From the NCBI RefSeq assembly GCF_009601685.2, contig NZ_CP045701.2, positions 3,286,001 through 3,350,000 on the forward strand: a stretch of DNA of 64,000 bases. The letters are read 5' to 3'. Position numbers and translations under genes: made by a program. Shown one piece after another: positions 36,614 through 44,169 of this stretch. The notes under the pieces are model-generated. The model made no database searches and was not told the DNA's origin. It was given only the letters and a program-made list of their open reading frames with translations. The stretch is from Pseudomonas brassicacearum (GTDB taxonomy: Bacteria > Pseudomonadota > Gammaproteobacteria > Pseudomonadales > Pseudomonadaceae). Position 1 is the first letter of the stretch; every line of letters begins with the position of its first letter.

Positions 36614-37108
36614 TCAGTTGCGCTCGCGCGGTATCAGGCTCTGCAATTGTTGTGCAAGGAAGTTGGCATCGAAAGCAAACGTATCGGGGTCCTTCAAGCC
36701 GTTGGTCCGACGCCATTGCCATTGCGTCGATGGCGGTTGGCAAACCAGGGAAATACTGCCGTGACGGGTCGCGGCAAGGCCCATGATCGACAAGGATATC
36801 TGCCCGCCCGCGCCCATCACCTCCGGCACGAACTCCACCGGTTTCCCGGTAATGGTCAAGGTCAATTTTTCCGTCTTGAAACTGGATACCTCTACCGGAA
36901 CGCTCGGCCCGTGAGCCACATACCCCTCACGGCTCAACGTCAAAAGACCGGGCGCCAGGACTGGCGCCAACCATTGTTCGATTTGTCCATACAACGCCTT
37001 GATCTGCTCGGCCCAAACAGCCGACTGGGCCTGGTGCAATTGTTTCTTGTGCGCTTCGCTGTCGGCGTAGTGACGAAGCATCTCGCCCAATTGCTGTACG
37101 TCGTCCAT
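36614..37108 (-). CDS. Conserved hypothetical protein
   Basis: A 164-residue soluble protein. The N-terminal half is helical (QQLGEMLRHYADSEAHKKQL, VWAEQIKALYGQIEQWLAPV) and the C-terminal half beta-rich (KLTLTITGKPVEFVPEVM, GSISLVCQPPSTQWQW). GAGGACCGGCCC precedes the ATG. No family recognised. The helical dimerisation-like start plus a WQWRR pattern resembles small single-gene proteins common in pseudomonads, but that is impression only. Confidence 0.7.
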   Translation of the reverse strand: MDDVQQLGEMLRHYADSEAHKKQLHQAQSAVWAEQIKALYGQIEQWLAPVLAPGLLTLSREGYVAHGPSVPVEVSSFKTEKLTLTITGKPVEFVPEVMGAGGQISLSIMGLAATRHGSISLVCQPPSTQWQWRRTNGLKDPDTFAFDANFLAQQLQSLIPRERN

Positions 37109-37207
37109 GGGCCGGTCCTCGATTAAGGGAGTACTGCGAAACGCGATGATGACAGGTTCAAGACGTTGGCGTACGTAAAAGCCCTCTTTGCCTGCGCGAC
37201 GGATCCT

Positions 37208-37705
37208 TCAGCGCAGCCGCGCCATCGCCAGGGTGTCCACCCAGCGCCCGTCACGCACGGCATAGTCGCGCATCAGGCCTTCGGTTTCGAAGCCGAACTT
37301 GCGGTACAGCCCGATGGCCGCCTCATTGTCCGCGTAGACCGTCAGCTCGACCCGCCGCAGGTTCATCCAGTTGTCCGCGACCTCCAGCGCGGCGGCCAGC
37401 AGCATCGAACCCACGCCCTTGCCCTGCCAGGCGACAGCCACGCCCATGCCGAGGCTGCCGCAATGGGCACGCCGCACGCGCGAAAACTGCTCCAGCCCCA
37501 GGTTGCCGATGACTTCACCCTCGTGCAGGGCCACCAGCTTCAACAAGCGCTCGTCTTCCATTGCCAGGCGCTTGCGCCAGATTTCGGTGGACTGGAACGG
37601 CATCTGCAGCACCTGGCGAGTCACCGCCGGATCGTTGTAGAGCGCGGTGACACCGGCGATATGGGCTTCGGTGAAGCGTGCGAGGGTGATCGATGATTCG
37701 GACAT
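37208..37705 (-). CDS. GNAT-family N-acetyltransferase
   Basis: A 165-residue acetyl-CoA-dependent acyltransferase. The acetyl-CoA-binding motif A is GMGVAVAWQGKGVGSMLLAA (canonical Q/R-x-x-G-x-G/A as QGKGVG). Motif B is in RVELTVYADNEAAIGLYRKF, with GFETEGLMRDYAVRDG after it, typical of the RimJ/RimL/PhnO-like group acting on small amines or protein N-termini. The start at 37705 follows GGAGGAGCCGC. The substrate is unknown. Confidence 0.85.
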   Translation of the reverse strand: MSESSITLARFTEAHIAGVTALYNDPAVTRQVLQMPFQSTEIWRKRLAMEDERLLKLVALHEGEVIGNLGLEQFSRVRRAHCGSLGMGVAVAWQGKGVGSMLLAAALEVADNWMNLRRVELTVYADNEAAIGLYRKFGFETEGLMRDYAVRDGRWVDTLAMARLR

Positions 37706-37769
37706 GCGGCTCCTCCCTGGAGGCGTGACAAGGCCGATCACTATAAGCCGTGCCAGGCTCTAGGGCGAG

Positions 37770-37862
37770 CCTGTGAGAGCGAGCCTGCTCGCGATGAGGC
37801 CCTTTCAGCCGGCGTCGGTGTTGAATGAAAGACCGCTATCGCGAGCAAGCTCGTTCCCACAA
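37770..37862. repeat. REP pair, family B
   Basis: Two inverted REP units: gtgagagcgagcctgctcgc and the complementary gcgagcaagctcgttcccac, with about 45 bp between. They lie between the GNAT and LysR genes. Confidence 0.8.
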
Positions 37863-37883
37863 GAGGGAGACTTCCTTTTTCGG

Positions 37884-38864
37884 TTATGTTTGGAACCAAT
37901 CCCGGCGCTCATCCAGCGTGTGATGGATCAGCTCACGAAGCATCTGCACCTCTGGCGAGCCTTCGGCCTGGACATTGACGGCCATCCACAAGTACCGCTG
38001 CATCGACGGACCGAATATTTCCGGCAAGGCGACCAGGCCTCGGTCGAAACGGCTCATGTACAGCGGCAACAGGCCGATGCAGGCGCTGCAGCGAATCATT
38101 TCCAGCATCAATTCGTAGGATTGCACCTGCACCACGCCGGCCCGGCGCTGGTCTATCAGGGCGTTCCACGGGGCAAAGCCATCTACGTGTCGGTCCGTCT
38201 GCCATTGCACCAGCATGTAGTCGTTCAGGTCGTCCAGGCAATCCGGGCGTGTGGCCGATCGTGAGTAACGCTTGGCGATGTGCGGCACATAGTCCAGGCG
38301 CGCCAGTCGGTCCGCGGGCAACGTAGCGAAGCTCGGCCCTGACACCGACACGTGGGCATCACTCAACCAAAGCACCAGATCGGCGCTGACGGCTTGCAGC
38401 GCCAGTTCACTGTCCAGGGTGATGATCTGCAGTCGCACGCTGGCATTGCGCCGTAGCAACGAGATCAGGTCGCGGCCCAGGATGTCATGCAGAATCGACT
38501 CGGCCACGGCGAGGCGAATCAACGGTTGATCGTTCAGCGGCGGGGCACTTTCGTGGGCCAGAGTGATCAATCGCGCCTGCAACTGCCGACCTTCACGGGT
38601 GAGGGTCAAGGCGCAGCCCTGGAAGCTGAACAGCGAGCGTTGCAGCCGCGTCTCCAACTGCGCCAACTGCTTGCGCAGCCAAGTTGCCTTGACGTTGAGG
38701 CTACGGGCCGCTTGCATGAAGCAGCCGCAACGGGCACTGACCAGAAAACACTGCGCCACCTGCGGCTCGATACCGCCGGCCAATGTCAGCCAGGGATCGG
38801 GGACACGCAATGGCGTGCGGTATGCGGTGACAGCCTGGCGTCCTGCGGGCTCGGTGAAGGTCAT
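37884..38864 (-). CDS. LysR-type transcriptional regulator
   Basis: A 326-residue regulator. The winged HTH is displaced to about residues 35-95 by an N-terminal extension: VAQCFLVSARCGCFMQAARS followed by LNVKATWLRKQLAQLETRLQ. The effector domain begins at about 125 (PLIRLAVAESILHDILGRD). The start at 38864 follows AGGGAGTCACCC. The upstream open frame to 38978 is produced by an 11-mer repeat and is not coding. It lies downstream of the nine-gene TPS/ExbBD operon on the same strand. In P. aeruginosa I recall a regulator gene at the equivalent end of the pdt region (PA0701), so linkage may be conserved. Confidence 0.82.
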   Translation of the reverse strand: MTFTEPAGRQAVTAYRTPLRVPDPWLTLAGGIEPQVAQCFLVSARCGCFMQAARSLNVKATWLRKQLAQLETRLQRSLFSFQGCALTLTREGRQLQARLITLAHESAPPLNDQPLIRLAVAESILHDILGRDLISLLRRNASVRLQIITLDSELALQAVSADLVLWLSDAHVSVSGPSFATLPADRLARLDYVPHIAKRYSRSATRPDCLDDLNDYMLVQWQTDRHVDGFAPWNALIDQRRAGVVQVQSYELMLEMIRCSACIGLLPLYMSRFDRGLVALPEIFGPSMQRYLWMAVNVQAEGSPEVQMLRELIHHTLDERRDWFQT

Positions 38865-38884
38865 GGGTGACTCCCTGTCGGTTG

Positions 38885-39165
38885 TACGAATGCGTGGAAC
38901 TGTGTAGGAACTGCGAAGAAACTGCGAAGGAACTGTATGGGAGCTGTGTAGGAGCTGTGTAGGAGCTGTCGAGTGCAACGAGGCTGCGATCTTTCCAAAG
39001 ACACTTGAATTCCAAGCGAAAGATCAAGATCAAGATCAAGATCAAGATCAAGATCAAGATCAAGATCAAGATCAAGATCAAGATCAAGATCAAGATCAAG
39101 ATCAAGATCAAGATCAAGATCAAGATCAAAAGATCGCAGGCTTCGCCAGCTCCTACAGGGCCCAG
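38885..39165. repeat. Compound repeat: 11-mer array, family A palindrome and (GATCAA)18 microsatellite
   Basis: About seven degenerate 11-mers (gtgtaggagct type, about 38890-38970) are followed by the palindrome arm gaggctgcgatctttcc. Then come 18 uninterrupted copies of gatcaa at 39022-39129, and the closing arm aagatcgcaggcttcgcc and gctcctacagg. It separates the nine-gene operon from the LysR gene and accounts for most of this 326-bp gene-free stretch. Confidence 0.92.
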
Positions 39166-39190
39166 CGCGAGCTTGTGGGTGTAGACCTGC

Positions 39191-40135
39191 CTAAAGCCCC
39201 TCCTCCAGCACCTTGCTCAACTGCGCGCCATCGATGCTCAACGTCGCCGTGTCGAGCATGCCATCCAGGTAGGCCTTGGCGATCTGTTCCTGGCGCTGGG
39301 CGCGCAGGGCCTGGGTCAAGCGTTCGCGGACCTCGTCCAGGGTCGCTTCCCGGGCCGGCTGTTGTTCGGTGAGCTTGATGACATGAAACCCCGCCGGGCT
39401 CTGCACCGGGTCCGACACCGCGCCGACCTTCAGGCGCGCCACCGCATCACGCACCGGCGGGACCAACTGCTGCAACGGTTGCAAACCACTGTCACCGCCG
39501 CGCTCGGCACTGGTGCGGTCCTGGGAAAAACGGCTGGCCAGCTCGGCAAATTCAGCGGGTGACGCCTGGGCCTTTTTGCTCAGTTCCAGCGCTTGCCGGC
39601 GCACCGCCTCTACGGTTTGCGGCTCGGTGGCTGCCAGAAAAATCTGGCTGACGCGGTACAACGCCGGCGCGGTCCAGTTGGCTTTCCCGGCGTCGTAAGC
39701 CTGCTTCAACTCGTCTTCACTGGGGTACCCGGCGGGCACCTGGCTGACCGACTGCAAGTAGTCGCGAAACACAATCTGCTCAGCCGCCGCCCGCGTCTGG
39801 CGCTCCACCTCGGGCCGCTCGCGCCAGCCTTGGGCATCGGCCTGTTCCAACACGGCTTTTTCCGCCAGGCGGGCACGGATCCAGCCTTCCAGTGCTGCCC
39901 GATTGCCACGCATTTGCTGGCGAACTTCGGGGGCCAGTGCGGCCAGCAGTGTCTTGAGTTCATCGGGGCTGACGTGCTGGTTGCCCAAGCGCGCCAGGCT
40001 CGGCGATTGAGCCGTAGCAACGCTGACGGTCTTTACCGCGGCGACCGGATCGCTTCCCGGCCGCAGGCCCAGTACCAGCGCCACGGCGAGCAGGCCCAGC
40101 GCTGCGGCGCTGATGACGAACGTCGGCTTCTTCAC
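39191..40135 (-). CDS. PpiC/SurA-like periplasmic peptidyl-prolyl isomerase
   Basis: A 314-residue parvulin-type chaperone, last of nine genes. The N-terminal signal anchor is FVISAAALGLLAVALVLGL. A SurA/PrsA-like helical chaperone segment (about 50-145) is followed by the parvulin domain at about 160-260 (ALYRVSQIFLAA, RFSQDRTSAERGGDSGLQPL, SPAGFHVIKLTEQQ). SurA-like proteins assist outer-membrane protein folding, so a role in maturing the operon's transporter or its cargo is plausible. Start overlaps the YbjN gene stop as ATGA. It corresponds, from memory, to PA0699. Confidence 0.9.
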   Translation of the reverse strand: MKKPTFVISAAALGLLAVALVLGLRPGSDPVAAVKTVSVATAQSPSLARLGNQHVSPDELKTLLAALAPEVRQQMRGNRAALEGWIRARLAEKAVLEQADAQGWRERPEVERQTRAAAEQIVFRDYLQSVSQVPAGYPSEDELKQAYDAGKANWTAPALYRVSQIFLAATEPQTVEAVRRQALELSKKAQASPAEFAELASRFSQDRTSAERGGDSGLQPLQQLVPPVRDAVARLKVGAVSDPVQSPAGFHVIKLTEQQPAREATLDEVRERLTQALRAQRQEQIAKAYLDGMLDTATLSIDGAQLSKVLEEGL

Positions 40136-40611
40136 GATGCGACGGCCTCCTCCGATGGCGCCTCGACGGGCTCGGCCGGGGTTTGCAGGCGCGCCGCGTT
40201 CTGGCTGTACTCACGCAGGTAGACAATGAACTCCTGCAACAGGCGATCCCACAGTTCCAGGTGGCTGCGCAAATGATCGGCGCTCACGCCTGCCGCGACC
40301 ACCACGTCCATTTCCATCACCAGGAATTCGCCCTGCAGCGACAACCGGGCAAAGCGGCGCGAGGCGTTCCACAACTCTACCAATCCCGCTGGCAACTCGC
40401 CCTGTACCCGCAAGGCACAGCTGAAGGTGAAGTCCAGGTATTGGCCCGCTGTCGGCGCAGGATTGCCCAAACGCACGGCAAAGCCGATGCCCTGGCTGGC
40501 GCTGAGCAGTTGCACGATGCCGTTCTGCTCGGTTTCGTTGACCCGATAGCCCGCGGCCTGCAACCACTCGGTCAAGGATTTGGTACCCACATGTTCAATC
40601 ATTGAGGTCAT
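40132..40611 (-). CDS. YbjN-domain protein
   Basis: A 159-residue cytoplasmic protein with a YbjN fold, related to the type III secretion chaperone-like superfamily: SLTEWLQAAGYRVNETEQNG, YLDFTFSCALRVQ, and WNASRRFARLSLQGEFLVME. In enterobacteria YbjN affects motility and surface traits, and the fold is used for protein-protein contacts. Possible chaperone for a secreted or envelope partner encoded elsewhere. The start at 40611 follows GGAAG 8-9 bp upstream. It overlaps ppiC by 4 bp. Confidence 0.85.
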   Translation of the reverse strand: MTSMIEHVGTKSLTEWLQAAGYRVNETEQNGIVQLLSASQGIGFAVRLGNPAPTAGQYLDFTFSCALRVQGELPAGLVELWNASRRFARLSLQGEFLVMEMDVVVAAGVSADHLRSHLELWDRLLQEFIVYLREYSQNAARLQTPAEPVEAPSEEAVAS

Positions 40612-40633
40612 GCTCGCTTCTTCCTTGTTCTGT

Positions 40634-41281
40634 TCAGTGAGTGATCGAGGCCTGGGGCGCATCGAAACGGTTCTTGTAGAGATCATCGCCAAACCCCTGG
40701 GCCAGCTCTTCGAAACGCACCCGGGCCTTGGCCGCGAACGGCTGGCGGATCTTCACGATGTCGGTCACATCAATGGTTTCGTAGGCATGCAGCAGTGTCT
40801 TGGCGACTTCGTACATTTGTTGATTCTTGACCGAACATTGCTGCACTTGTGTGTCACGCTCGGTCAATTGCCCCTCCAGACGGGCGCGCTCGGCCTCTTT
40901 GCCACGGGCCAGGACCAACAGTTCTTCATAGGCTTTCTTGAATTTGCCAATCTGCTCGTTGCTCGCCGCCACCTGGGCCTGGGCCTGGTTTTGCAGGCTT
41001 TGCTGGTGCCCGGCCAGTTGTTCGGCCAGGGCCTGGGCCTTGGTCAATTGCGCAGTCAACTGCTTGATCTGCGCCTGGGCTTCTTTGGCCTGGCTCTCGG
41101 CCGCCCGACGAGCGGCGCTGGCCTGGGCCTGCTCGCTTTGCAGGGTTTGCAACTGGGCAGTAGTGCTACGCAGTTGGGCCCGCAGCCGCTCTTCCAGGCC
41201 TTCGCCGTGAGCCACGCCACTGAGCAGCAGGCCCAGCGTCAGCAACGCTGCCGGGCATGGGTATTTGGCTCGCCTTTTCAT
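40634..41281 (-). CDS. Periplasmic coiled-coil protein
   Basis: A 215-residue protein with a signal peptide (ALLTLGLLLSGVAHG) followed by a long Ala/Gln/Glu coiled coil from about 28 to 145 (LRSTTAQLQTLQSEQAQASA, SQAKEAQAQIKQLTAQLTKA). A C-terminal globular tail contains one Cys (QVQQCSVKNQQMYEVAKTL) and ends FEELAQGFGDDLYKN. The architecture resembles periplasmic spacers such as YbgF/CpoB, which act beside Tol/TonB machines; this similarity is by shape only. It lies between the YbjN and porin genes in the operon. Confidence 0.85.
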   Translation of the reverse strand: MKRRAKYPCPAALLTLGLLLSGVAHGEGLEERLRAQLRSTTAQLQTLQSEQAQASAARRAAESQAKEAQAQIKQLTAQLTKAQALAEQLAGHQQSLQNQAQAQVAASNEQIGKFKKAYEELLVLARGKEAERARLEGQLTERDTQVQQCSVKNQQMYEVAKTLLHAYETIDVTDIVKIRQPFAAKARVRFEELAQGFGDDLYKNRFDAPQASITH

Positions 41282-41296
41282 GAGGCCTCCCTGCGC

Positions 41297-42988
41297 TTAA
41301 AAGCGCGTGTTGATTTCAAGCTGCAAGACATCGATGTCGTACGGCGCGCCGTACACCGCTTCGGAACTCAACCAGCGACCGGTGGCGAAGACATTGCTCG
41401 CCAGGCCATAGTTGCCGCCCAGGAAATAACCCTTGGCGTTGGTGCCACCCAGATGAAATGACGAATCGTTGAAGCCGTCCGGCAAGGCATCGGGCTGGAT
41501 GTACTTGTAGCCGGCGAACAGGTTCCAGTCGCCTTCGCGCTTGAGCTCCAGCGAGTTGCCAAGGGTGAACTGCAGCATCCAGGCGTTGGCGCCGCTTTCC
41601 ACCTCGCCGTTCTCGTCCAGGTTGTTGGCGAACTGCCCCGCGGAGCGCTTGCGCATCTCGCCCTCGTCGTAGCCCAGGTTGTGGACGTAGTGGGCCTGGC
41701 TGCGCAGTTTCAGGTCTTCGGGCAGATCGGTGTCCCAAGCAAAATTCAGGTCCAGCAGGTTGAATTCCGAGGCCAGGCCGACGTATTGCGGCTGTGGCGT
41801 GGTGGACGGGTTGAGGGGGTTAGGCGTGATGTCGCGCAGCAGGAACACGGTGTTGCCCTTCTGCATGAACGCCACGCGCGAACCGTCGCTGTCGCAGCCT
41901 GGATCACCGGCCCAAGGCTGGCACGGCGAAGAGCGCTGGCCTTCGATGTCGTCGAAGCGGTAATAGGCCAGGGCCCCCTTGATCCGGTTGCTGTCGTTGA
42001 TGGCCCAGTTGGCCCCCAGTTGCGCACCGTACAGCCACTTGTTGTCGCTCTCCTCCTTGTCGCTGCCATTGCTGGTGCTGGTGTCGTTGGTGTACTCCAC
42101 CGGGAACGCACCGACCGTACCGAACACGCCCCAATCCTGATTGAGCTTGTGGTTGAAGTTCGCCGCCACGCCATCGAAGTTCAGATCACCGGAATACAAC
42201 AGGTCGGTGGAGAAAAACGGGTTGGCGAAACGCCCGCCGGTCAGGGTCAATTCGTCCGATGGCTTCCAGGTCAGGTAGCCCTGGTCGAGCCAGATGTCTT
42301 TCTTGCCAAAACCGCCACCGAGGGTCTGGGTGGTGGACACCGGGTTGTTGTCCGAGCCGGTGCCGATGCGGATACCCGCGCTCCATTGCGGGGCAATCAC
42401 CGCTTTCATACCCAGGCGTGCACGCAGGCGGAACAGGTTCTCGCGGTCTTCGCGGGTGTTGAGCAACGGCGGCAGACTGGAGCTGCTGTTAGGGTTGACG
42501 TCGTAGGGCCCCTTGTCATTGAGCCGGGCGAAGTCGACGATTTCGTTGCTGTTGGTGCCCGAGTAATAGCGCGACTCATCCCGCAGGCGAATGTCGCCAT
42601 CGAAACTGATGCGCGAGACCCAGTCCGGAAAAGTGTTGGGCTGGGCCCAGTTTTCCTGCTTGGCGGTGGCCATGACTTCAGCCTTGACCTGGTCGCGGAT
42701 CTGTTCACGCACGATGTTCGGCACGTATTGCACCCGCACGTCCCCCGGCGCACCGGCCGGCGCTGCAGCAACCGCCGTGGCCGCCTGGCGGGCCTGCACG
42801 GCTTCCCGTTCAGCCTGGGCGATCAAGCCATCGGCCTGGTCCTGTTTCAACACGCCCTGCTGCACCAGCAGGCGGATCAGATTGATCGTGGCGTTTTCCG
42901 AAGGCGCCGGGGCCGCGGCCGCTTGCCCGGCCAGGCTCAAGACCACCAGGCCGATCGCCCACGACAATCGATTCACATTGGAAATCAT
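41297..42988 (-). CDS. Putative outer-membrane porin (Porin_5 family)
   Basis: A 563-residue beta-barrel protein. Signal peptide LVVLSLAGQAAAAP, then a short helical segment (LIRLLVQQGVLKQDQADGLI) typical of trimeric 'putative porin' proteins, then a barrel from about 130 (SRISFDGDIRLRDESRYYSG) ending in the terminal Phe signature DVLQLEINTRF. Two Cys near the middle (SPCQPW, PGCDSD) may cross-link a loop. The ATG at 42988 has AGGAG 10 bp upstream and is preferred to a TTG at 43018. It would be the passive or energised pore for whatever the TonB/ExbBD genes next to it serve. Confidence 0.88.
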   Translation of the reverse strand: MISNVNRLSWAIGLVVLSLAGQAAAAPAPSENATINLIRLLVQQGVLKQDQADGLIAQAEREAVQARQAATAVAAAPAGAPGDVRVQYVPNIVREQIRDQVKAEVMATAKQENWAQPNTFPDWVSRISFDGDIRLRDESRYYSGTNSNEIVDFARLNDKGPYDVNPNSSSSLPPLLNTREDRENLFRLRARLGMKAVIAPQWSAGIRIGTGSDNNPVSTTQTLGGGFGKKDIWLDQGYLTWKPSDELTLTGGRFANPFFSTDLLYSGDLNFDGVAANFNHKLNQDWGVFGTVGAFPVEYTNDTSTSNGSDKEESDNKWLYGAQLGANWAINDSNRIKGALAYYRFDDIEGQRSSPCQPWAGDPGCDSDGSRVAFMQKGNTVFLLRDITPNPLNPSTTPQPQYVGLASEFNLLDLNFAWDTDLPEDLKLRSQAHYVHNLGYDEGEMRKRSAGQFANNLDENGEVESGANAWMLQFTLGNSLELKREGDWNLFAGYKYIQPDALPDGFNDSSFHLGGTNAKGYFLGGNYGLASNVFATGRWLSSEAVYGAPYDIDVLQLEINTRF

Positions 42989-43026
42989 CTGCACACAACT
43001 CCTGTTGGCAAACTTCAAATAATCGG

Positions 43027-43731
43027 TTAACCCGGTCGCCGTCCCTGCAAGGACAGGCGCACGGGCAAGGTCAGGGAGGCCGGTGGCCGTTCACTCAAAT
43101 GGGGCGCGGCACGCAGGGCGGAAATCACTTGCTCGTCCACTTGCCGGGTGCCGCTGGACTTGACCAGCTCGACCCGGGTGATTTCGCCCACGGCGCTGAG
43201 CCAGACATCGGCCTGCAGCGAGAACGCCAGGCTGCGCAGCTCAGGGTTTTCCCGCAGCAAGCGCTGGAAGGTGAACGCCAGGAACTGGCTGTAGGTGCCA
43301 TTGCCCAGGCGTCCGCCCCCTGCCCCGGCCATGCCGCCGCCCTTGCCGGCACCGATGTTGAAGGCGTCGTTGCCGGACTGGGCATCGCCGTCCATTTGCA
43401 TCGGGTTCGCCAGGTCATCGACCGGCGACGGCGGTGCCTCTTCCTCGGGCTTGACCTCTTCGGGTTCCGGGGTCGGCTCTGGCTCGACCACCTTCTCCTC
43501 GACCTGGGGCTCCGGCTCCTTGGGTTTCTCCGGCGGTGGTGGGGGCGGAGGCGGCAGCGGGATAATGGTCGGCACCTTGGGTGCTTCACGGCGCACGCCG
43601 CTCATGTCGTTGGCCCACTGCCACAGCAGCCAGGCCGCCACGGCACCCAGCAGCAGGCCCGCAGTCCACTTGAGCAGGCGCAACGGCGAGGTCTTCACCG
43701 GGGGCGGATCGATGGGGAGTCTGGCAGTCAT
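43027..43731 (-). CDS. TonB-like energy transducer
   Basis: A 234-residue protein with a single N-terminal helix (LKWTAGLLLGAVAAWLLWQW), a Pro/Glu-rich periplasmic linker at about 50-105 (IPLPPPPPPPPEKPKEPEPQ, PEPTPEPEEVKPEEEAPPSP), a Gly-rich segment and a C-terminal TonB-type domain at about 165-234 (AVGEITRVELVKSSGTRQVD). It would carry force from ExbB/ExbD to an outer-membrane protein, here perhaps the porin or the TpsB transporter. Start is 2 bp after the exbD stop, so it is coupled. Confidence 0.9.
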   Translation of the reverse strand: MTARLPIDPPPVKTSPLRLLKWTAGLLLGAVAAWLLWQWANDMSGVRREAPKVPTIIPLPPPPPPPPEKPKEPEPQVEEKVVEPEPTPEPEEVKPEEEAPPSPVDDLANPMQMDGDAQSGNDAFNIGAGKGGGMAGAGGGRLGNGTYSQFLAFTFQRLLRENPELRSLAFSLQADVWLSAVGEITRVELVKSSGTRQVDEQVISALRAAPHLSERPPASLTLPVRLSLQGRRPG

Positions 43732-43733
43732 GA

Positions 43734-44159
43734 TCAGCCCTGGCTCGGTTTGCCGGTCACCAGACCGACCTGGGACAGTTCCAGGCGCCGCAACAGGTCC
43801 AGCACCTCAATGACTTTCTGGTACTGCACCGTCGCGTCGCCGCGCACGATCACCGGGAAGTCCGGGCTCTGGGCCTTTTCGATGCGCAAGCGCTCCTCCA
43901 ACTCGGCCAAGGTCACCGGGTAGGCATCAAGGAACACCTGCCCGCCGTCGTTCACCGAAATCGCCTTGGTCTTGGCCTCGGACAACGACACCGAGGCACT
44001 GGCCTTGGGCAGGTTGATCTGGATACCCGACACCTGGGCCGTGGCCGTGAGGATGAACATCACCAGCACCACCATGAGCACATCCACCAGCGGCGTGATG
44101 TTGATGCTGTCGACGGCGGCATCATCGTCGTCATCATGTGAAGCGTTTACGCTAGCCAT
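43734..44159 (-). CDS. exbD: ExbD-family proton-channel subunit
   Basis: A 141-residue inner-membrane protein with one helix. ITPLVDVLMVVLVMFILTAT contains the essential membrane Asp (in LVDVL) of ExbD/TolR. The periplasmic domain is of usual length. The N-terminus is unusually acidic (SHDDDDDAAVDS). The start at 44159 follows GAGGGTGTCGCC; the frame continues 21 codons upstream into the exbB end. It pairs with the upstream ExbB fusion and the downstream TonB-like protein to form a complete energy module. Confidence 0.92.
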   Translation of the reverse strand: MASVNASHDDDDDAAVDSINITPLVDVLMVVLVMFILTATAQVSGIQINLPKASASVSLSEAKTKAISVNDGGQVFLDAYPVTLAELEERLRIEKAQSPDFPVIVRGDATVQYQKVIEVLDLLRRLELSQVGLVTGKPSQG

Positions 44160-44169
44160 GGCGACACCC

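Noticed and set aside
38865..38978. Longer N-terminus for the LysR gene
   Set aside because: The extra 38 codons translate the 11-mer repeat array; the ATG at 38864 has a proper ribosome site.
38701..39129. Frame encoding a long Ile-Leu dipeptide repeat across the GATCAA microsatellite
   Set aside because: It is the translation of the hexamer tract with no start signal, not a membrane protein.
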